Shown piece after piece: positions 1 through 11,707 of a DNA stretch of 64,000 nucleotides; positions within the stretch are counted from its first letter, which is position 1, and each line of letters opens with the position of its first letter. The stretch is from Ryuthela nishihirai (lineage: Eukaryota; Arthropoda; Arachnida; Araneae; Heptathelidae), in contig JAWZYU010000020.1 of assembly GCA_038380435.1 (NCBI GenBank), positions 43,804,307-43,868,306 on the forward strand, read 5' to 3'. The translations under genes and the position numbers were made by a program. Below the pieces are notes generated by a model. That model saw nothing but the letters and a program-made list of their open reading frames with translations, was not told the origin of the DNA and made no database searches.

Positions 1-683
1 CCCATACCCGTATACCTCCGTGGCTTTACACTTTGGATATTACTCAAAAGAGCATTCCAAACAGGGTTTTTGTTAATATTATTTGAATAAAAGCATATCT
101 ACTGTTAAGAATTATATGATTCAGAAAAAGAAACATTAAAACTCAAAACTCTCAAATGTGTTAAGCAATCGTGGTACCACCAAAATTAACATGGACATAA
201 TGCCGCGCTTGTGACTTTGCCAATGAATGGTTTCAATGTGCAGGAAGCGATTACAGAGCAAACTAACGACTGCATGTTTTGATTTAGACTAACTCATTAA
301 TTCTGACTCCAACACAAATAACAAGGTTACATGTAATTTAATAAGCTGTAGAAATCTAATTTCGGTGATCCTTTGTGCGGTCAATCTTCGCACAAGTACG
401 TGATAACTCAACGGAAATCGCGTTAGGGAGATGAGCCAATTGCATCGCTCTCTTGCGATTGTCAGTTTCGAAATTCTCTTTGGCATATTGCTTAGTTACG
501 TGTGAAACACGCGGTGTTACGATTACAATATTTTTTGCCAGTATTATATGAGATAGCAGGCTTATTATTTTGATTCAAATTGCATATTTGTCTGCTGTGT
601 TTGGTTATCGAACTATGATACTGTCAAATTTTCACTTCATACTTAGGAAAATAGCGGCATACAATGACACTCTACATCGATTT
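1..683. other. AT-rich intergenic DNA, no gene recognised
   Basis: Only short chance frames are present. I see no splice-bounded exon, tRNA or repeat that I can name. Confidence 0.6.
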
Positions 684-697
684 CATCAACCTGTGTG

Positions 698-1066
698 GGG
701 TGGCTCAGTCGGTAGCGCGCCAGGCTCGTAATCTGTAGTTCCCAGGTTCGAGTCCCAGCTGGGTCAGCGTTGAGATTTATCTCCGCAAAATTCCCCACCC
801 TGCCCACGGTCAGTAGGGGACACCGATGGGCTTGGAAAGGCCGCCGTCCGTCGGATGGGACGTTAAGCCGTGGCCCCGTGTGCGGGAGAGACATACCCTG
901 TGCACGTTAAAGAACACGCTGGTTGGCCTTGACGGGAGGCTATCATCTGTCTCCCAACAGTGGGTCCCCTCCCCCAACCTTTTCTGAGCCTTCGGGGTCC
1001 ATGTGACCTGGCCAATTTGCCCATGGTGTGCAAAAAAGTGCCGCTCAGAGGTAAAACAACCCAACC
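698..1066 (+). mobile_element. SINE1 copy, tRNA-Met-like head, near full length
   Basis: The tRNA-like head has an A box (TGGCTCAGTCGG) and a B box (GGTTCGAGTCC). The family body follows, with the tail motif AAAACAACCCAACC. Flanks carry a perfect 14-bp target duplication CATCAACCTGTGTG (684-697 and 1067-1080). Non-coding, moved in trans by a LINE; the open frames inside are not genes. Confidence 0.95.
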
Positions 1067-2143
1067 CATCAACCTGTGTGTTGTTCGTGGCCATCACGTT
1101 GTTATACTCTGGGACTTCTCGAGGTATGAGACAAGAAGTAATATCAGTTGAAGTGTGAAGCAATATCAACCCCGAATCGGGAAGTCTTAATTTCACTCTT
1201 AGTGCTATCCTCAATTAAAAAAGAAATATTTTATTTTAGAAGGTAATTACTATTATCAATAAGTGTGCAATCTTTTATAACAACTTGAATTATTGAAAAT
1301 TTCGGTAGAGTTTCAAAATAATAAAAATAAAATGCCTGTTTGAGAATCTAATATAGATATTCAGTATATTCCTCTCAATATATATTTGTTTCTATTAATG
1401 TGCTGAATTATTAAACTTCAAATAGTGTTTATTAAAAATTAACCTCTTTTGTCCTACATCGTTAATACATAAAATCAAACAATGTTTTAGCTCGTTTTCA
1501 GAAAAAACGAGCTTTTTTTTTGTCACGTTTTCTTGTGTATGTGTATATGTTTCACGACATTGAACGACATTCATCATTCATCCACATGACATTCAACATT
1601 TTTGATTTTAGAGAAAAATTCTTTATGGATTGAACACTTATTGATATTCACATTTTCTGAAATTCCCACCACCTTTAATAACGCCCTCTAAAGGTAGAAA
1701 ATGCGAAATTTAAAAGCATATTGCAAACGATCTATGCATCATTGCAACGATTTTTGCATGATCTTTTGATGATTTTTGCGATTTTGCGAGATCTATTGCA
1801 AACGATCTATGCATCATTTTTTTCTTGGAGCATGATGATCAAAAGGTTAGCATGACAGCTATGATCTGCCCCCTTAATCCCAAGGGGAAAAAAGGGCTGG
1901 AAAATGCAACACTTGCATTTTTAATTAAAAATTATCTTTTTGTTGTGTAGAAATAATAAATAGGATATGACTTTCGGTTTTTAAACGATTTCACGCGAAT
2001 TTTACTCTCCCCAACCCCCGAATAAGAGATTTAAATATTCTGGTTAAACGCTAAAACAACGATAAACGGAAACAAAATAGGCATTTCGTAATAGTCTGTT
2101 GCTTTTTATAAAAAGAAAATATTAAATTAGTATCCTATCGATT
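1067..2143. repeat. Gene-free stretch with a degenerate unclassified repeat
   Basis: About 1640-1960 resembles 14785-15130 and 58970-59040: a CCCTCTA...GAAAATGC core followed by weakly conserved AT-rich sequence. A 25-bp word beginning TATTGCAAACGATC occurs at 1719-1743 and again at 1794-1818. No gene is seen. Confidence 0.4.
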
Positions 2144-2156
2144 AGTTTGAGTTTGA

Positions 2157-2539
2157 GTTGGGTTGTTTAGCCTCTGAGGGCACTTTTTTGCACACCATGG
2201 GCTAAATGGCCAGGTCACATGGACCCCGAAGGCTCAGGGAAGGTTGGGGGAAGGGACCCACTGGAACAGCTGTTGGGAGACAGATGGTAGCCTCCCGTCA
2301 AGGCCATCCAGCGTGTTCTTTAACGTGCACAGGGTATGGCTCTCCCGCACACGGGGCCACGGATTAACGTCCCATCCGACGGACGGCGGCCTTTCCAAGC
2401 CCATCGGTGTCCCCTACTGACCGTGGGCAGGGCGGGGAATTTTGCGGAGATAAATCTCAACGCTGACCCAGCTGGGACTCGAACCTGGAAACTACAGATT
2501 ACGAGCCTGGCGCTCGACCAACTGAGCCACTCCCGCCCC
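2157..2539 (-). mobile_element. SINE1 copy, near full length
   Basis: Family tail first (GTTGGGTTG), then body, then tRNA-like head reading out as TGAGCCACTCCCGCCCC. Target duplication AGTTTGAGTTTGA at 2144-2156 and 2540-2552 is perfect. Confidence 0.94.
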
Positions 2540-2552
2540 AGTTTGAGTTTGA

Positions 2553-3623
2553 CATTTGGCAACACTGCGCAGGCAAAGAAAAGACAAATTATTATTACTA
2601 TTTATTATTTTACGTTATGGCGCAGTGCATACCTCTACTGAAGTAAAATGCCGAACGCCACATTAGGTTAGATTAATAAAAATAGTTCTAGCTATAACTA
2701 ATTAATTAATTAATTCCAGGACGCCATTCATGAAACGAAAATGAAAGTCTCATATTAATGTAAGAAAAATCTATTTCTTCGTTTCTGGCATACTGCATAA
2801 TAGCAAAACATCGAAAAAAAAAAGAATAAAATCATATTTATTAAAATTAAAAATACCGCAGATTCATTAAAATCATTGTACGTACATTAAGAACATCATT
2901 TATAAATGAATATCTTTTGTGAACTTAAATAATTACATGGAAGATTTTCTACAGAAGTAAACTCACTGAAGAATGATTGGCAATGCATATGTTATCATAT
3001 GCCTATAATAAAATTATTACCTAATCTGAAAACTCTTATTATAAACCTGAAAATTTAGATAATCTTTATTTCAAATCGATTTTCAATCCAAATTTGAGAA
3101 ATAAATATTTGATTATTATTTTTTTCAACCCGAATTAAAACAATAACACTTTTTGGTCGATTATTATCCTTCCCCCCAATGGAGTTTTTTTTTTCTAACT
3201 ATAAAAAGTCATACCCTACTAATAAGCTGTTACTCTTTGCATCTTAAAATGATCCATTATTTTCGGATTTTTATTGTTAGAAAATACTAAGTCGCAAAAT
3301 AAAAAACTTCATTTTTTTTAAAACTATCATCCCTTACTTTCAAGAAGCTAAGTGACTTCTGTTTTGCGGTTCGATATCTTTCCATACTTTTTGTAAGAAT
3401 TAGTTTTACTACTTTTATTGCTATCATTGTTCACTACCTTATTCATATTCCTAGTAAAACAGCAATTATTTAACACGAAACACAGGAATTCATATTTAGT
3501 AAAAATCAGAAGAGCCATTTTAATTTCAACAACTAGGGAAGTGTGAAATAAATCCCGTCATTTCGTGGAGAACTCGTGTTCGGATCCCTGAGATGTAATG
3601 GCGAATTTTGTCCTCATTTATCT
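2553..3623. other. AT-rich intergenic DNA
   Basis: Long A/T runs and no convincing exon, RNA gene or recognisable repeat. Confidence 0.55.
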
Positions 3624-3624
3624 A

Positions 3625-3897
3625 GTTGTGTTTGAGTTGTTTTACTTCTGAGCGGCATATTTTTGCACACAACGGCTAAATGGCCAGGTCGCAAGGACCC
3701 CGAGGGTTCAGAGAAGGTTGGAGGAAGGGGACATACTAGACAGCTAATTCAGAATTATGTTAAGGGACAGATAGTAACTTCCGATAAATGTTATCCACCA
3801 TGTTTTTTAACGTGCACAAGGTATGTCTCTCCCATACACGAGACCACGGCTCAACATCCGATCCGACAGAAGTCGGAATTTCGTTGGGCCGAAATGG
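3625..3897 (-). mobile_element. Diverged SINE1 fragment (tail and body)
   Basis: Matches the family from the tail (TTGAGTTGTTTTAC) through the middle, with many substitutions. It meets an oppositely oriented SINE1 fragment near 3900-3950, so the locus is a nested or head-to-head pair. Confidence 0.8.
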
Positions 3898-3924
3898 GAG
3901 ACCCTGAAGTCTCCATTATCCTTT

Positions 3925-4198
3925 GGGGTCCGAAATGAAAAATGGAGACCGAAATGGGAGCCTTGAAAATACAGCCGTCATTCGAATGGGACGTAAAGCC
4001 GTGGTTCTGTGTTCATGGGAACTGCGCACGTTAAACGACATGCTAGATGGCTTTGACAGAAGGTTTCCCTCTATCTTCCTAATTGCTGCCCAGTGGATCC
4101 CCTTCCCCCATCCTACTCTGAGACTTTGGGGTCCTTGTGACTTGGAAATTTCGCCCATGTGTGAAAAAAAAGTGCTCAGAGGTAAAGCAACCCAACCT
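3925..4198 (+). mobile_element. Diverged SINE1 fragment, 5'-truncated, opposite orientation
   Basis: Body to tail of SINE1, ending CAACCCAACC. It lies between two minus-oriented SINE1 pieces (3625-3897 and 4240-4345), which suggests insertion into an older minus copy. The next 25 bases (TGTGGAAAGTAGCTGCTTGA) resemble the SINE2 body. Confidence 0.78.
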
Positions 4199-4239
4199 TC
4201 TGTGGAAAGTAGCTGCTTGAACGTTTTTCGTGTTTTTTT

Positions 4240-4345
4240 TTCGTTCCCTTTCTGACAGAGGGCAGGGTGAGGATTTAGCTAAGTCTCAAAGCTAGCAATG
4301 ATGGACTCGAACCTTAGAAATCTCGTGCATTAAAATGCACTCGAA
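4240..4345 (-). mobile_element. SINE1 head fragment, probably the rest of the 3625 copy
   Basis: GGCAGGGTGAGGATT and a degenerate B box (GGACTCGAACCTTAG) correspond to the 5' third of SINE1 on the minus strand. Confidence 0.65.
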
Positions 4346-4355
4346 TCTTAGCGCC

Positions 4356-4523
4356 TAAGCCTTAGAAAGAGGAGGAGACCTAGGATGCGGTGGGCAGACA
4401 ATATCAAACAGAACCTTGTTAGAATTGGTGTGCAGTGGCCAGATAAAGCAGATGTAGCTCAGGACAGACATGTTTGGAAAACTAAATTGCACAGTCTGGT
4501 TGGACCTCCGTAGACCATGGCTG

Positions 4524-4553
<30 letters not shown>
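4356..4553 (+). mobile_element. RTE-like LINE, 5'-truncated 3' end with (GAT)n tail
   Basis: It encodes the end of the LINE polyprotein (GRPRMRWADN-type motif), then the short 3' UTR GGTTGGACCTCCGTAG and eight GAT repeats. It is the same sequence as the end of the 12.3-14.7 kb element. The microsatellite-like 3' end is typical of RTE-type LINEs. Confidence 0.9.
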
Positions 4554-4555
<2 letters not shown>

Positions 4556-5116
4556 GATAAAATTTATGATAGCCCAAGACACTCTCACACCAGTACCTTT
4601 CATTTGAGCAATAACTCGTTAGACTCAGTAACTCATAACTACCTGGACAAAGTCAATATGAACACTGTATCATGGTACAGTTCCCAATTTCCAAAGCTTT
4701 CAATTCTCCGCTCATAGTTCTCGTTGAAACGGGTTGATGAACTGTAGCATCACTGTTTTTCCGTGCAGTTCATGTCGACAAACACCTGTCCTTGTCTATT
4801 ACAACTTTTTTCCTCCCACATTTATTACAATTGACGGACGTTTTTTGAGACCATTTTCCATTCTCCATACACTTCGAATATTGTGCCCCGTGATTTTCGA
4901 TTGAGTTCCGTAGACTCCGTTATGGATACTTCTGCCCATCGTGCTCTAACGATGAGCCCCTTTCGAAGTCAGTCAGATCAGCCTTTTCACCCATGTTGCA
5001 ATTGAATTTGTTTCCCAACACACCTTTACGGCTCTTATAGGACTTCGTAGTGATGTCAGATGTTAACGTTAGTTATAAACTTTGTATATTGGAACAGATA
5101 TGGATCTAAAAAAAAT
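4554..5116. other. Intergenic DNA, nothing recognised
   Basis: Slightly less AT-rich than its surroundings, with no long frame and no named repeat. Confidence 0.5.
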
Positions 5117-5123
5117 TCGAGGG

Positions 5124-5502
5124 TGGGTTATTTTACCTCTGAGCATATTTTTTGCACACAATGGGCTAAATGACCAAGTCACAAGGATCGCGAAGGCTCA
5201 GAGAAGGTTGCGGGAGGGAACCCACTGGTCAGCTGTTGGGAGACAGATGGTAGCCTCCCGTCAAGGCCATCCAGTGTGGTCTTTAACCTGTATAGGGTAT
5301 GGCTCTCCCGCATTTTGAGACACGGCGTAACGTCCTATTCGACGGACGGCGGTCTTTCGAAGCCCATCGGTGTTCCTTACTGACGTGGGCAGGGCGGGGA
5401 GTTTTACGGAGATAAATCTCAACGCTGGCCCAGCTGAGACTTCTAAATTGGTAATTACAGATTACGAACTTGGGGCGCTACCGATTGAGCCATTCCCGCC
5501 CC
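5124..5502 (-). mobile_element. SINE1 copy, moderately diverged
   Basis: Full tail-to-head order with scattered substitutions. A short duplication TCGAGGG flanks it (5117-5123 and 5503-5509). Confidence 0.88.
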
Positions 5503-5509
5503 TCGAGGG

Positions 5510-5995
5510 GGAGGGCAAGAAACACGATCGAACCGGAAAAAATGTAAAAGGCGGGGGGGGGGAAGGGACTGGATTTTGAATACAGTTTTATATCTCCTTC
5601 TCCGTTTTACAAGTCTTTAAAGAATATCTTTAAAAATGCATGAACTATAAATAAGTTTAATCCCACACTTTTAGGTAAAAGTTCTTTTAAGGCTTAATTT
5701 TAACCAGAGAGAAGTTCAATTTTTACTGTTCGAAGTGTGATTGATTTGACCTCCATTTTTATGGGACACTAGTTTTAATCATAGGACTTTATTCAATTCA
5801 CCTGAACGGACACCCCTCTATCCGCCCTGCATTGGGATGTTTCATAGTACTTCCATATTAATCCGTGTTCATAATAACTTGGCCAGCCACTGTATATTAG
5901 CATATGATCATCTATAAATGGATCCAATATGTTTTGAGCTGACAATGAATTTTTTATAAAACCGACATAAAATATCTAAATTCAAGATTTCCAAC
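5510..5995. other. Intergenic DNA, nothing recognised
   Basis: Contains a G run at 5551-5560 and AT-rich sequence. No exon or RNA gene is seen. Confidence 0.5.
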
Positions 5996-5997
5996 AA

Positions 5998-6436
5998 GTA
6001 ATTATTTTTCCTCCTAATATAATTCCATGTGAAAATAGGAATTATTTTCCTTTCTAATATAATTTCGTATGAAAACAGGAATTATTTTTCCTTCTAATAT
6101 AAATTCATGTGAAAATAGGAATTATTTTTCCTTCTAATATAATTCCATGTGAAAGCAGGAATATTTTTTCTTTCTAATATAACTCCACGTTTAAACAGGA
6201 ATTATTTTCCTTGTAATATAATTACATATGAAAACGGGAATTATTTTTCCTTCTAATATATTTCAATATGAAAACGAATTATTTTTCTTGTAATGTAATT
6301 CCATATGAAAACAGGAATTATTTTTACTTCTATTATAAGTCCATACGAAAGCAATAATTGCTTTTCCTTCTAATATAATTCAATATGAAAACAGGGATTA
6401 TTTTTTCTTCTAATATAATTCTATATGAAAACAGGA
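5998..6436. repeat. Minisatellite, about 40-bp unit, about 11 copies
   Basis: The unit reads roughly AATTATTTTTCCTTCTAATA followed by TAATTCCATGTGAAAACAGG. Copies differ by point changes and small indels, so the array is not freshly expanded. Confidence 0.9.
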
Positions 6437-8254
6437 AATGTGTCCTCTTTTGGCCGTGTAGTACAATGCAAAAGGTCCAATCTACGCAAAATTGTAAAAA
6501 TTATTGTTTCAAGAATAATACTTTCTGAGATATCTTGCTACTAAAGTTCGCCGTAGATGCGGTGTCTAGAATCTTTATAATATATATTACGATTGTGTAT
6601 TGCAGAAAAAAATTCCATTTAATATTTTTAAAATATATTTATATATATTTTAAAGAAATAATGTTAAATATTTTTTATAAGTTATTACATTAGAATAGCG
6701 AATCGAGAGTATCAAGGTCGTTGATCTCTCCTCCTCAGTTCCTACACCATTGATCATAGATCTAGCCCGCAGAAAGACTGACTAATTCGATCTGTCAAAC
6801 AAAATATGTGCCAAACCCTGATATAACTGAATCATAATCCTAGTCATGAAGTGGGTAATGATAAATCATTGAACTTGTTATTTGACCTTAATATTCCAAC
6901 AGATAGGTTCCTGAAATGTAAGATTTATAATTGATTAAGAAAGGTTGAAGTATACTACTGCCATCTCTTGGCGATAAAATGAACTGTGAATATTTAAATT
7001 CACCTAGATCACAAACTGACCTGCCCAAATTCAGGATGATTTCGAATGTAGAAGAAAGAAGATATCTTCGTTCAGGTGAATTGTGTAAGTACTAAGGTTA
7101 AAACTAGTGTCCCACAAAATTGTAGGTCAAATCAGCCATATTTCGAACATTAAAAGTCAAACCATACTCTGGCTAAAATTAAACCGTGAGTGACCTTTTC
7201 CCTAAAAGTAATATGAATTAGGTTTATAAATTACGAATTTTATTCTTCAAATATTGCCAAAAATTAGTTAGAATCTGCTAAAAATTATAAAGGCTGATAT
7301 GGATTCAGGTAAAAATATTTAAGTTTTAAAAGGAACTTAAATATTATTGGAACTTAGATTAGGAACTTAAATATTATTGCTCGAAACATGCGAGAAAAAT
7401 ACGCTATCAGTAAAAAAAAATCGTGTGGATTTTTTAAACGCTGCAGAAGAAATAAATATAAATAATTGAGATGAGCTTACAAAAAGAAGAAAGATTTATT
7501 AATTAAATCAATCGGTTTTCATTTGAAATTTTACATCAACATTTTTCACTCTCCTGAGGTACAACATTAAATTTAGTGATTTATGTGTGAACAATTGTAC
7601 CAGAAGGATATCTAAATTAAAAAATAATATATTGTACTTTCCGATTTTTGGAATATATTTTATAATTTTTGTATTTTTAACCCAAATGGAATATTACAAA
7701 TTCATTTAAGAAAGCATGAAAATTTATTTTATGTTATTTAAAATATCTATATTTTTATGTTATTTAAAATATCTATATTTGTTTGATTGCATAAGTCAAC
7801 CAAACATAATTTTATTTAAAGAAATCACCAGTTTTATTGAATTATTATTACCAGTTTTATTGAATTATTATTACCAGTTTTATTGAATTATTATTACCAG
7901 ATCTTTTATATTATTACCAGAATTTACAAGTTTTATTTAAAGAAATGTATTTTTTAAACTATGGAACAAAAACTCATTAAAAGAAGACTTCAAATATTTT
8001 TTTTTATGATTTTGAAAATCTGAAACTTCTTGATTATTATGCGTATAATTTAGACCAGTACAAAAACAGTCAACTGACTCACTATCGAACTGACCATTCC
8101 AATATATTTGTTTAAAGACAGCGTTGCCAAATGATGCACTATACATATGATATTTCAAGCACGACAGTTAAAATATATTTATAACACTTTTCACCTGCAT
8201 TCCGAAAACTGGGATGGGGGGGGGGATTGATAAATACAGGTCCATGATTTTAAT
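6437..8254. other. AT-rich intergenic DNA with short tandem repeats
   Basis: A 23-bp unit (ACCAGTTTTATTGAATTATT plus ATT) is repeated about four times at 7827-7920. A 25-bp word containing TTATTTAAAATATCTATATT is duplicated near 7735-7782. No gene is seen. Confidence 0.6.
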
Positions 8255-8261
8255 TAGAGTT

Positions 8262-8478
8262 TACGTGGCCGAGTGGTTAGCACGCTTGGCTACTGATCTA
8301 AGGGACTGGGTTCGAGCCCCGGGTAAGGCACGGATGTGTGTGTGTGTTGTTTTTCTGCTGAGGTCCTGCCATCCTCTCAGATCTCCTACTGTGGCATATA
8401 ATCTGACAGGCTCCTGTCAGACCTCTGTGGCAAGCAGCTGCTTGAGGGGGTGTTTATTTTTTATTTATTATCAGGTTA
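8262..8478 (+). mobile_element. SINE2 copy, Ser/Leu-type tRNA-like head
   Basis: Head with A box TGGCCGAGTGGTTAGC and B box GGGTTCGAGCCCC. The body contains TTTCTGCTGAGGTCCTGCCA and GCAGCTGCTTGAGGGGG, and the tail is TTTATTTTTTATTTATTA. Other copies are at 20395, 40930, 42062, 45415 and 46118. It is a family separate from SINE1. Confidence 0.9.
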
Positions 8479-8540
8479 GAACCATATTGTGCCTGCGTGG
8501 AAATATTCTCCTCTAATCCCGTGCGCTCTGTGAAAAAAAA

Positions 8541-8740
8541 CAGACACCGATGGGTGTGGAAAGATTATCGTTTGAGCGATAAGACATTAAGACATGACTT
8601 TTTGTGTGTAGTAAGAGTCACACCTTGAGGTCGTTAAAGGACACGCCACATGGATTTGACTGGAGGCATTTACAGAAAACCCTTCGAAGAGTTGTTTAGT
8701 GACTTGTAATCTGGCCATTTGTTCATTATTGTTATTGCAG
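8541..8740 (+). mobile_element. Ancient SINE1 fragment, head missing
   Basis: ACACCGATGGGTGTGGAAAG, then a decayed body through CTGGCCATTTG, matches the middle and end of SINE1. Confidence 0.65.
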
Positions 8741-8744
8741 CTTA

Positions 8745-9379
8745 ATCTGTAATTTCTGTAACATCATCTATTGTTGTTTTTTCAAGCTGGTTATTTAGTT
8801 CTAGTGAAAGTGGAAGGAGGGGGGGAAATTCGAAAATTTTTTGGTATTAAGATTAAAAACGCTTTTGAGAGATGAGTTTCCAAACTGTATTCCATAAGGT
8901 GTCTCAAAAATATTTAAAAAATAATTCTTTTATAATAAATTTTAAATAATTAATTGAAAATTCTTAATATGTTTTAAATATTCGAAGTAAGATTTAAAAG
9001 GACAGAAAATTATTTCTTTAAATAAATTCAGTAACTAATGAGAAAAAAATTCGTAAAATCGAAAAACACACATTCAAGTATAGCATTGAATTGCACCCGA
9101 AATATAACCCTAGTATACACATAAATATATATATATGCTATTTTCACTGAATAACTTACCAAACTTTAATAATAATATGCAAATAGGTCTATTTTCTGTG
9201 TTTCGCAACTGCGGAAAATTATTCTTACTGCCTTAATATCCTTTCCAGTAAAATCAAATTATTTATTTTCCCTCTATCAGATATTTAGTACAGTCCCGTC
9301 TGATAAGAACTTAGTGTAGGGCCACTAGGAAAAAAATGTATTCTTTAAGAGCAGCAGGAAAAATTATGTACCTTAAAAC
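8745..9379. other. AT-rich intergenic DNA
   Basis: A/T runs and a short AT microsatellite near 9121-9140. No gene is seen. Confidence 0.55.
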
Positions 9380-9392
9380 AAAAACATACAGG

Positions 9393-9780
9393 GTTGGGTT
9401 GGGTTGTTTTACCTCTGAGCGGCACTTTTTTGCACACCATGGGCTAAATGGCCAGGTCACAAGGACCCCGAAGGCTCAGAGAAGGTTGGGGGAGGGGACC
9501 CACTGGAACAGCTGTTGGGAGACAGATGGTAGCCTCCCGTCTAGGCCATCCAGCGTGTTCTTTAACGTGCACAGGGTATGGCTCTCCCGCACACGGGGCC
9601 ACGGCTTAACGTCCCATCCGACGGACGGCGGCCTTTCCAAGCCCATCAGTGTCCCCTACTGACCGTGGGCAGGGCGGGGAATTTTGCGGAGATAAATCTC
9701 AACGCTGACCCAGCTGGGACTCGAACCTGGGAACTACAGATTACGAGCCTGGCGCGCTACCGACTGAGCCACCCCCGCCC
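9393..9780 (-). mobile_element. SINE1 copy, young, full length
   Basis: Very close to the family consensus. Tail on the minus strand is two and a half AACCC units. Perfect 13-bp duplication CAAAAACATACAG (9380-9392 and 9781-9793). Confidence 0.97.
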
Positions 9781-9963
9781 CAAAAACATACAGTCCTCAT
9801 GAGTAATGAATTGGGAAATTTTTTTTTTAAATCAAGAAAATATATTGATTATAAAACAGAAATATATATTTTTAATTAGTATTAGGAATTGACAAAATCG
9901 TTTAGGAATTCAACTAAAATTGTTTGGTCAAAATATTTTGAAAGAAATGAGTTAGATTCAGTA

Positions 9964-10072
9964 CAGTCGCTCAAAAAAATATCCGAACACTATGGTTGAT
10001 TACAGAATTCAGAAAAAATATCTGGCAACGATTTTTTTTAGAAAATAGTGATCTGGCAACCTTCGTGTACAG
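9964..10072. mobile_element. Half of palindromic MITE-A (one arm)
   Basis: Starts after TA with CAGTCGCTCAAAAAAATATC and follows one arm of the palindrome seen at 15515, 24574 and 62303, then leaves the family at GTGTACAGTAC. The second arm is absent. Confidence 0.85.
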
Positions 10073-10177
10073 TACACAATCAGGCAAGTCACGGGACCGG
10101 TGTAAATATTTCTTGCTAACAGAATTTCGCCTTAACGGTATTTTGAGGAATACATTGTCCCGCTGACTCCTAACGCT

Positions 10178-10372
10178 ATTAGTAGCCTATAACGCTATTA
10201 GTAGCCTACGCTGTATTTTGAGATTATAGATAAAGACAAATATTGAATGATCCCTTTATTCTCATCCAGCCTTAATAAGAGCCTCTTAAGATAAATCCAG
10301 CCTCTTAAAGATCCAGCCTCTTAAGATAAAGACAAATATTGAATGATCCCTTTATTCTCATCCAGCCTTAAT
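10178..10372. repeat. Short direct repeats
   Basis: A 49-bp block beginning AGATAAAGACAAATATTGAA occurs at 10228-10276 and 10324-10372 without change. A 20-bp word TAACGCTATTAGTAGCCTA(T) is doubled just before it. Confidence 0.9.
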
Positions 10373-10524
10373 TCTGAATGTTTATTACCGATCAAGGATT
10401 AACAGAACCGACAATCTGGATGGAGTGCATAAAACCACCGTCAAAATCATACCGGAACATTATTAAATGTCTTCTCAACTTCTTCTCAGGTAAAGTGAAG
10501 TCGCATCTTACTAGGGTCTAGGCT

Positions 10525-10917
10525 TTGGGTTGTTTGGGTTGTTTTACCTCTGAGCGGCACTTTTTTGCACACCATGGGCTAAATGGCCAGGTCACATGGA
10601 CCCCGAAGGCTCAGAGAAGGTTGGGGGAGGGGACCCACTGGAACAGCTGTTGGGAGACAGATGGTAGCCTCCCGTCAAGGCCATCCAGCGTGTTCTTTAA
10701 CGTGCACAGGGTATGGCTCTCCCACACACGGGGCCACAGCTTAACGACCCATCCGACGGACGGCGGCCTTTTCAAGGCCATCGGTGTCCCCTACTGACCG
10801 TGGGCAGGGCGGGGAAATTTTGCGGAGATAAATCTCAACGCTGACCCAGCTGGGACCCGAACCTGGGAACTACAGATTACGAGCCTGGCGCGCTACCGAT
10901 TGAGCCACCCCCGCCCC
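10525..10917 (-). mobile_element. SINE1 copy, young, full length
   Basis: Near consensus. Duplication AGGGTCTAGGCT at 10513-10524 and 10918-10929. Confidence 0.97.
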
Positions 10918-10929
10918 AGGGTCTAGGCT

Positions 10930-11705
10930 CTATAGACAGTGCGTATGGTGAATATCGCTTATAGTCAAAATTAACCTTGAAAACTGTTAAATCGCCAATA
11001 AAATACAGTTTATATGTTTTTGTGCACACAACCCTGCACAGTAATATGTTTAAAAGTATAATGCATACAGTAATGTACAGTAAATAACAAAGAGTACATA
11101 TGCAAAATACAATTTCACTCTATATTTAATTACGTATTTGAGATTGAATCAGTTCCTAAAACTGAAGTCAACCTTGGTTCGTTTTGAATTTCTTCTCATC
11201 AGAATGCTCTCCCTATTCGGAGGGAGGTTTGAACCATGTAAGTTGGTTTGAACAGCGCATAGAGACTAAGAGCCTTTATTCGCAACATTGATAGGTAGAC
11301 ATTTACAGTTCACATGTCTTCCAGCCATATGTTTAATGCCTTTTCAGTCTTCAGTCTTATCACGCATATGGCTCGTTACCTTAGCAGTTATTGGAGCACT
11401 TAATGCCACAGCTTGACGAATTTTTCTCTCTCGGATCTTGATGGCATGGCCACTAGATTTGTTTGCGGCCATATTTACACGCCACGACCTAGACTCTCAA
11501 TATGTCCAATACAGACAGTTGATTGATTGATTGATGTTGTTGACACATTGATCTGCTACATCACTGGAGCAGATCATTCTGTCTGCTATTGAGCACTAGA
11601 TGTGGTAATTGGCTTGCGTTTAGAGGAAATATGCATCTTCAGGGGAAATACGCATCTCGTTTGCGAAGAATATGTATCTTTAAACATTCTGTGGGAAAAG
11701 AGGCT
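10930..11705. other. Intergenic DNA
   Basis: A short (GATT)n run lies near 11521-11534. I do not recognise an exon or a repeat. Confidence 0.5.
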
Positions 11706-11707
11706 CA

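Noticed and set aside
698..770. True tRNA gene in the SINE1 head
   Set aside because: The A and B boxes fit, but acceptor pairing is poor and the unit is always followed by the SINE body.
5551..5560. G and C homopolymers (5551, 16353, 34740, 53112) as G-quadruplexes or origins
   Set aside because: Single runs without the repeated G tracts needed; more likely slippage or assembly artefacts.
9336..9802. Long frames in SINE1 copies encoding similar proteins (starting MGCFTSERHFFAHHG or MALPHTGPRLNVPSDG)
   Set aside because: The same frames recur in every SINE1 copy in both orientations and cross the tRNA-like head and target flanks. They are by-products of a conserved non-coding repeat.
11520..11535. 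(GATT)n run as a possible LINE tail
   Set aside because: No LINE sequence adjoins it.
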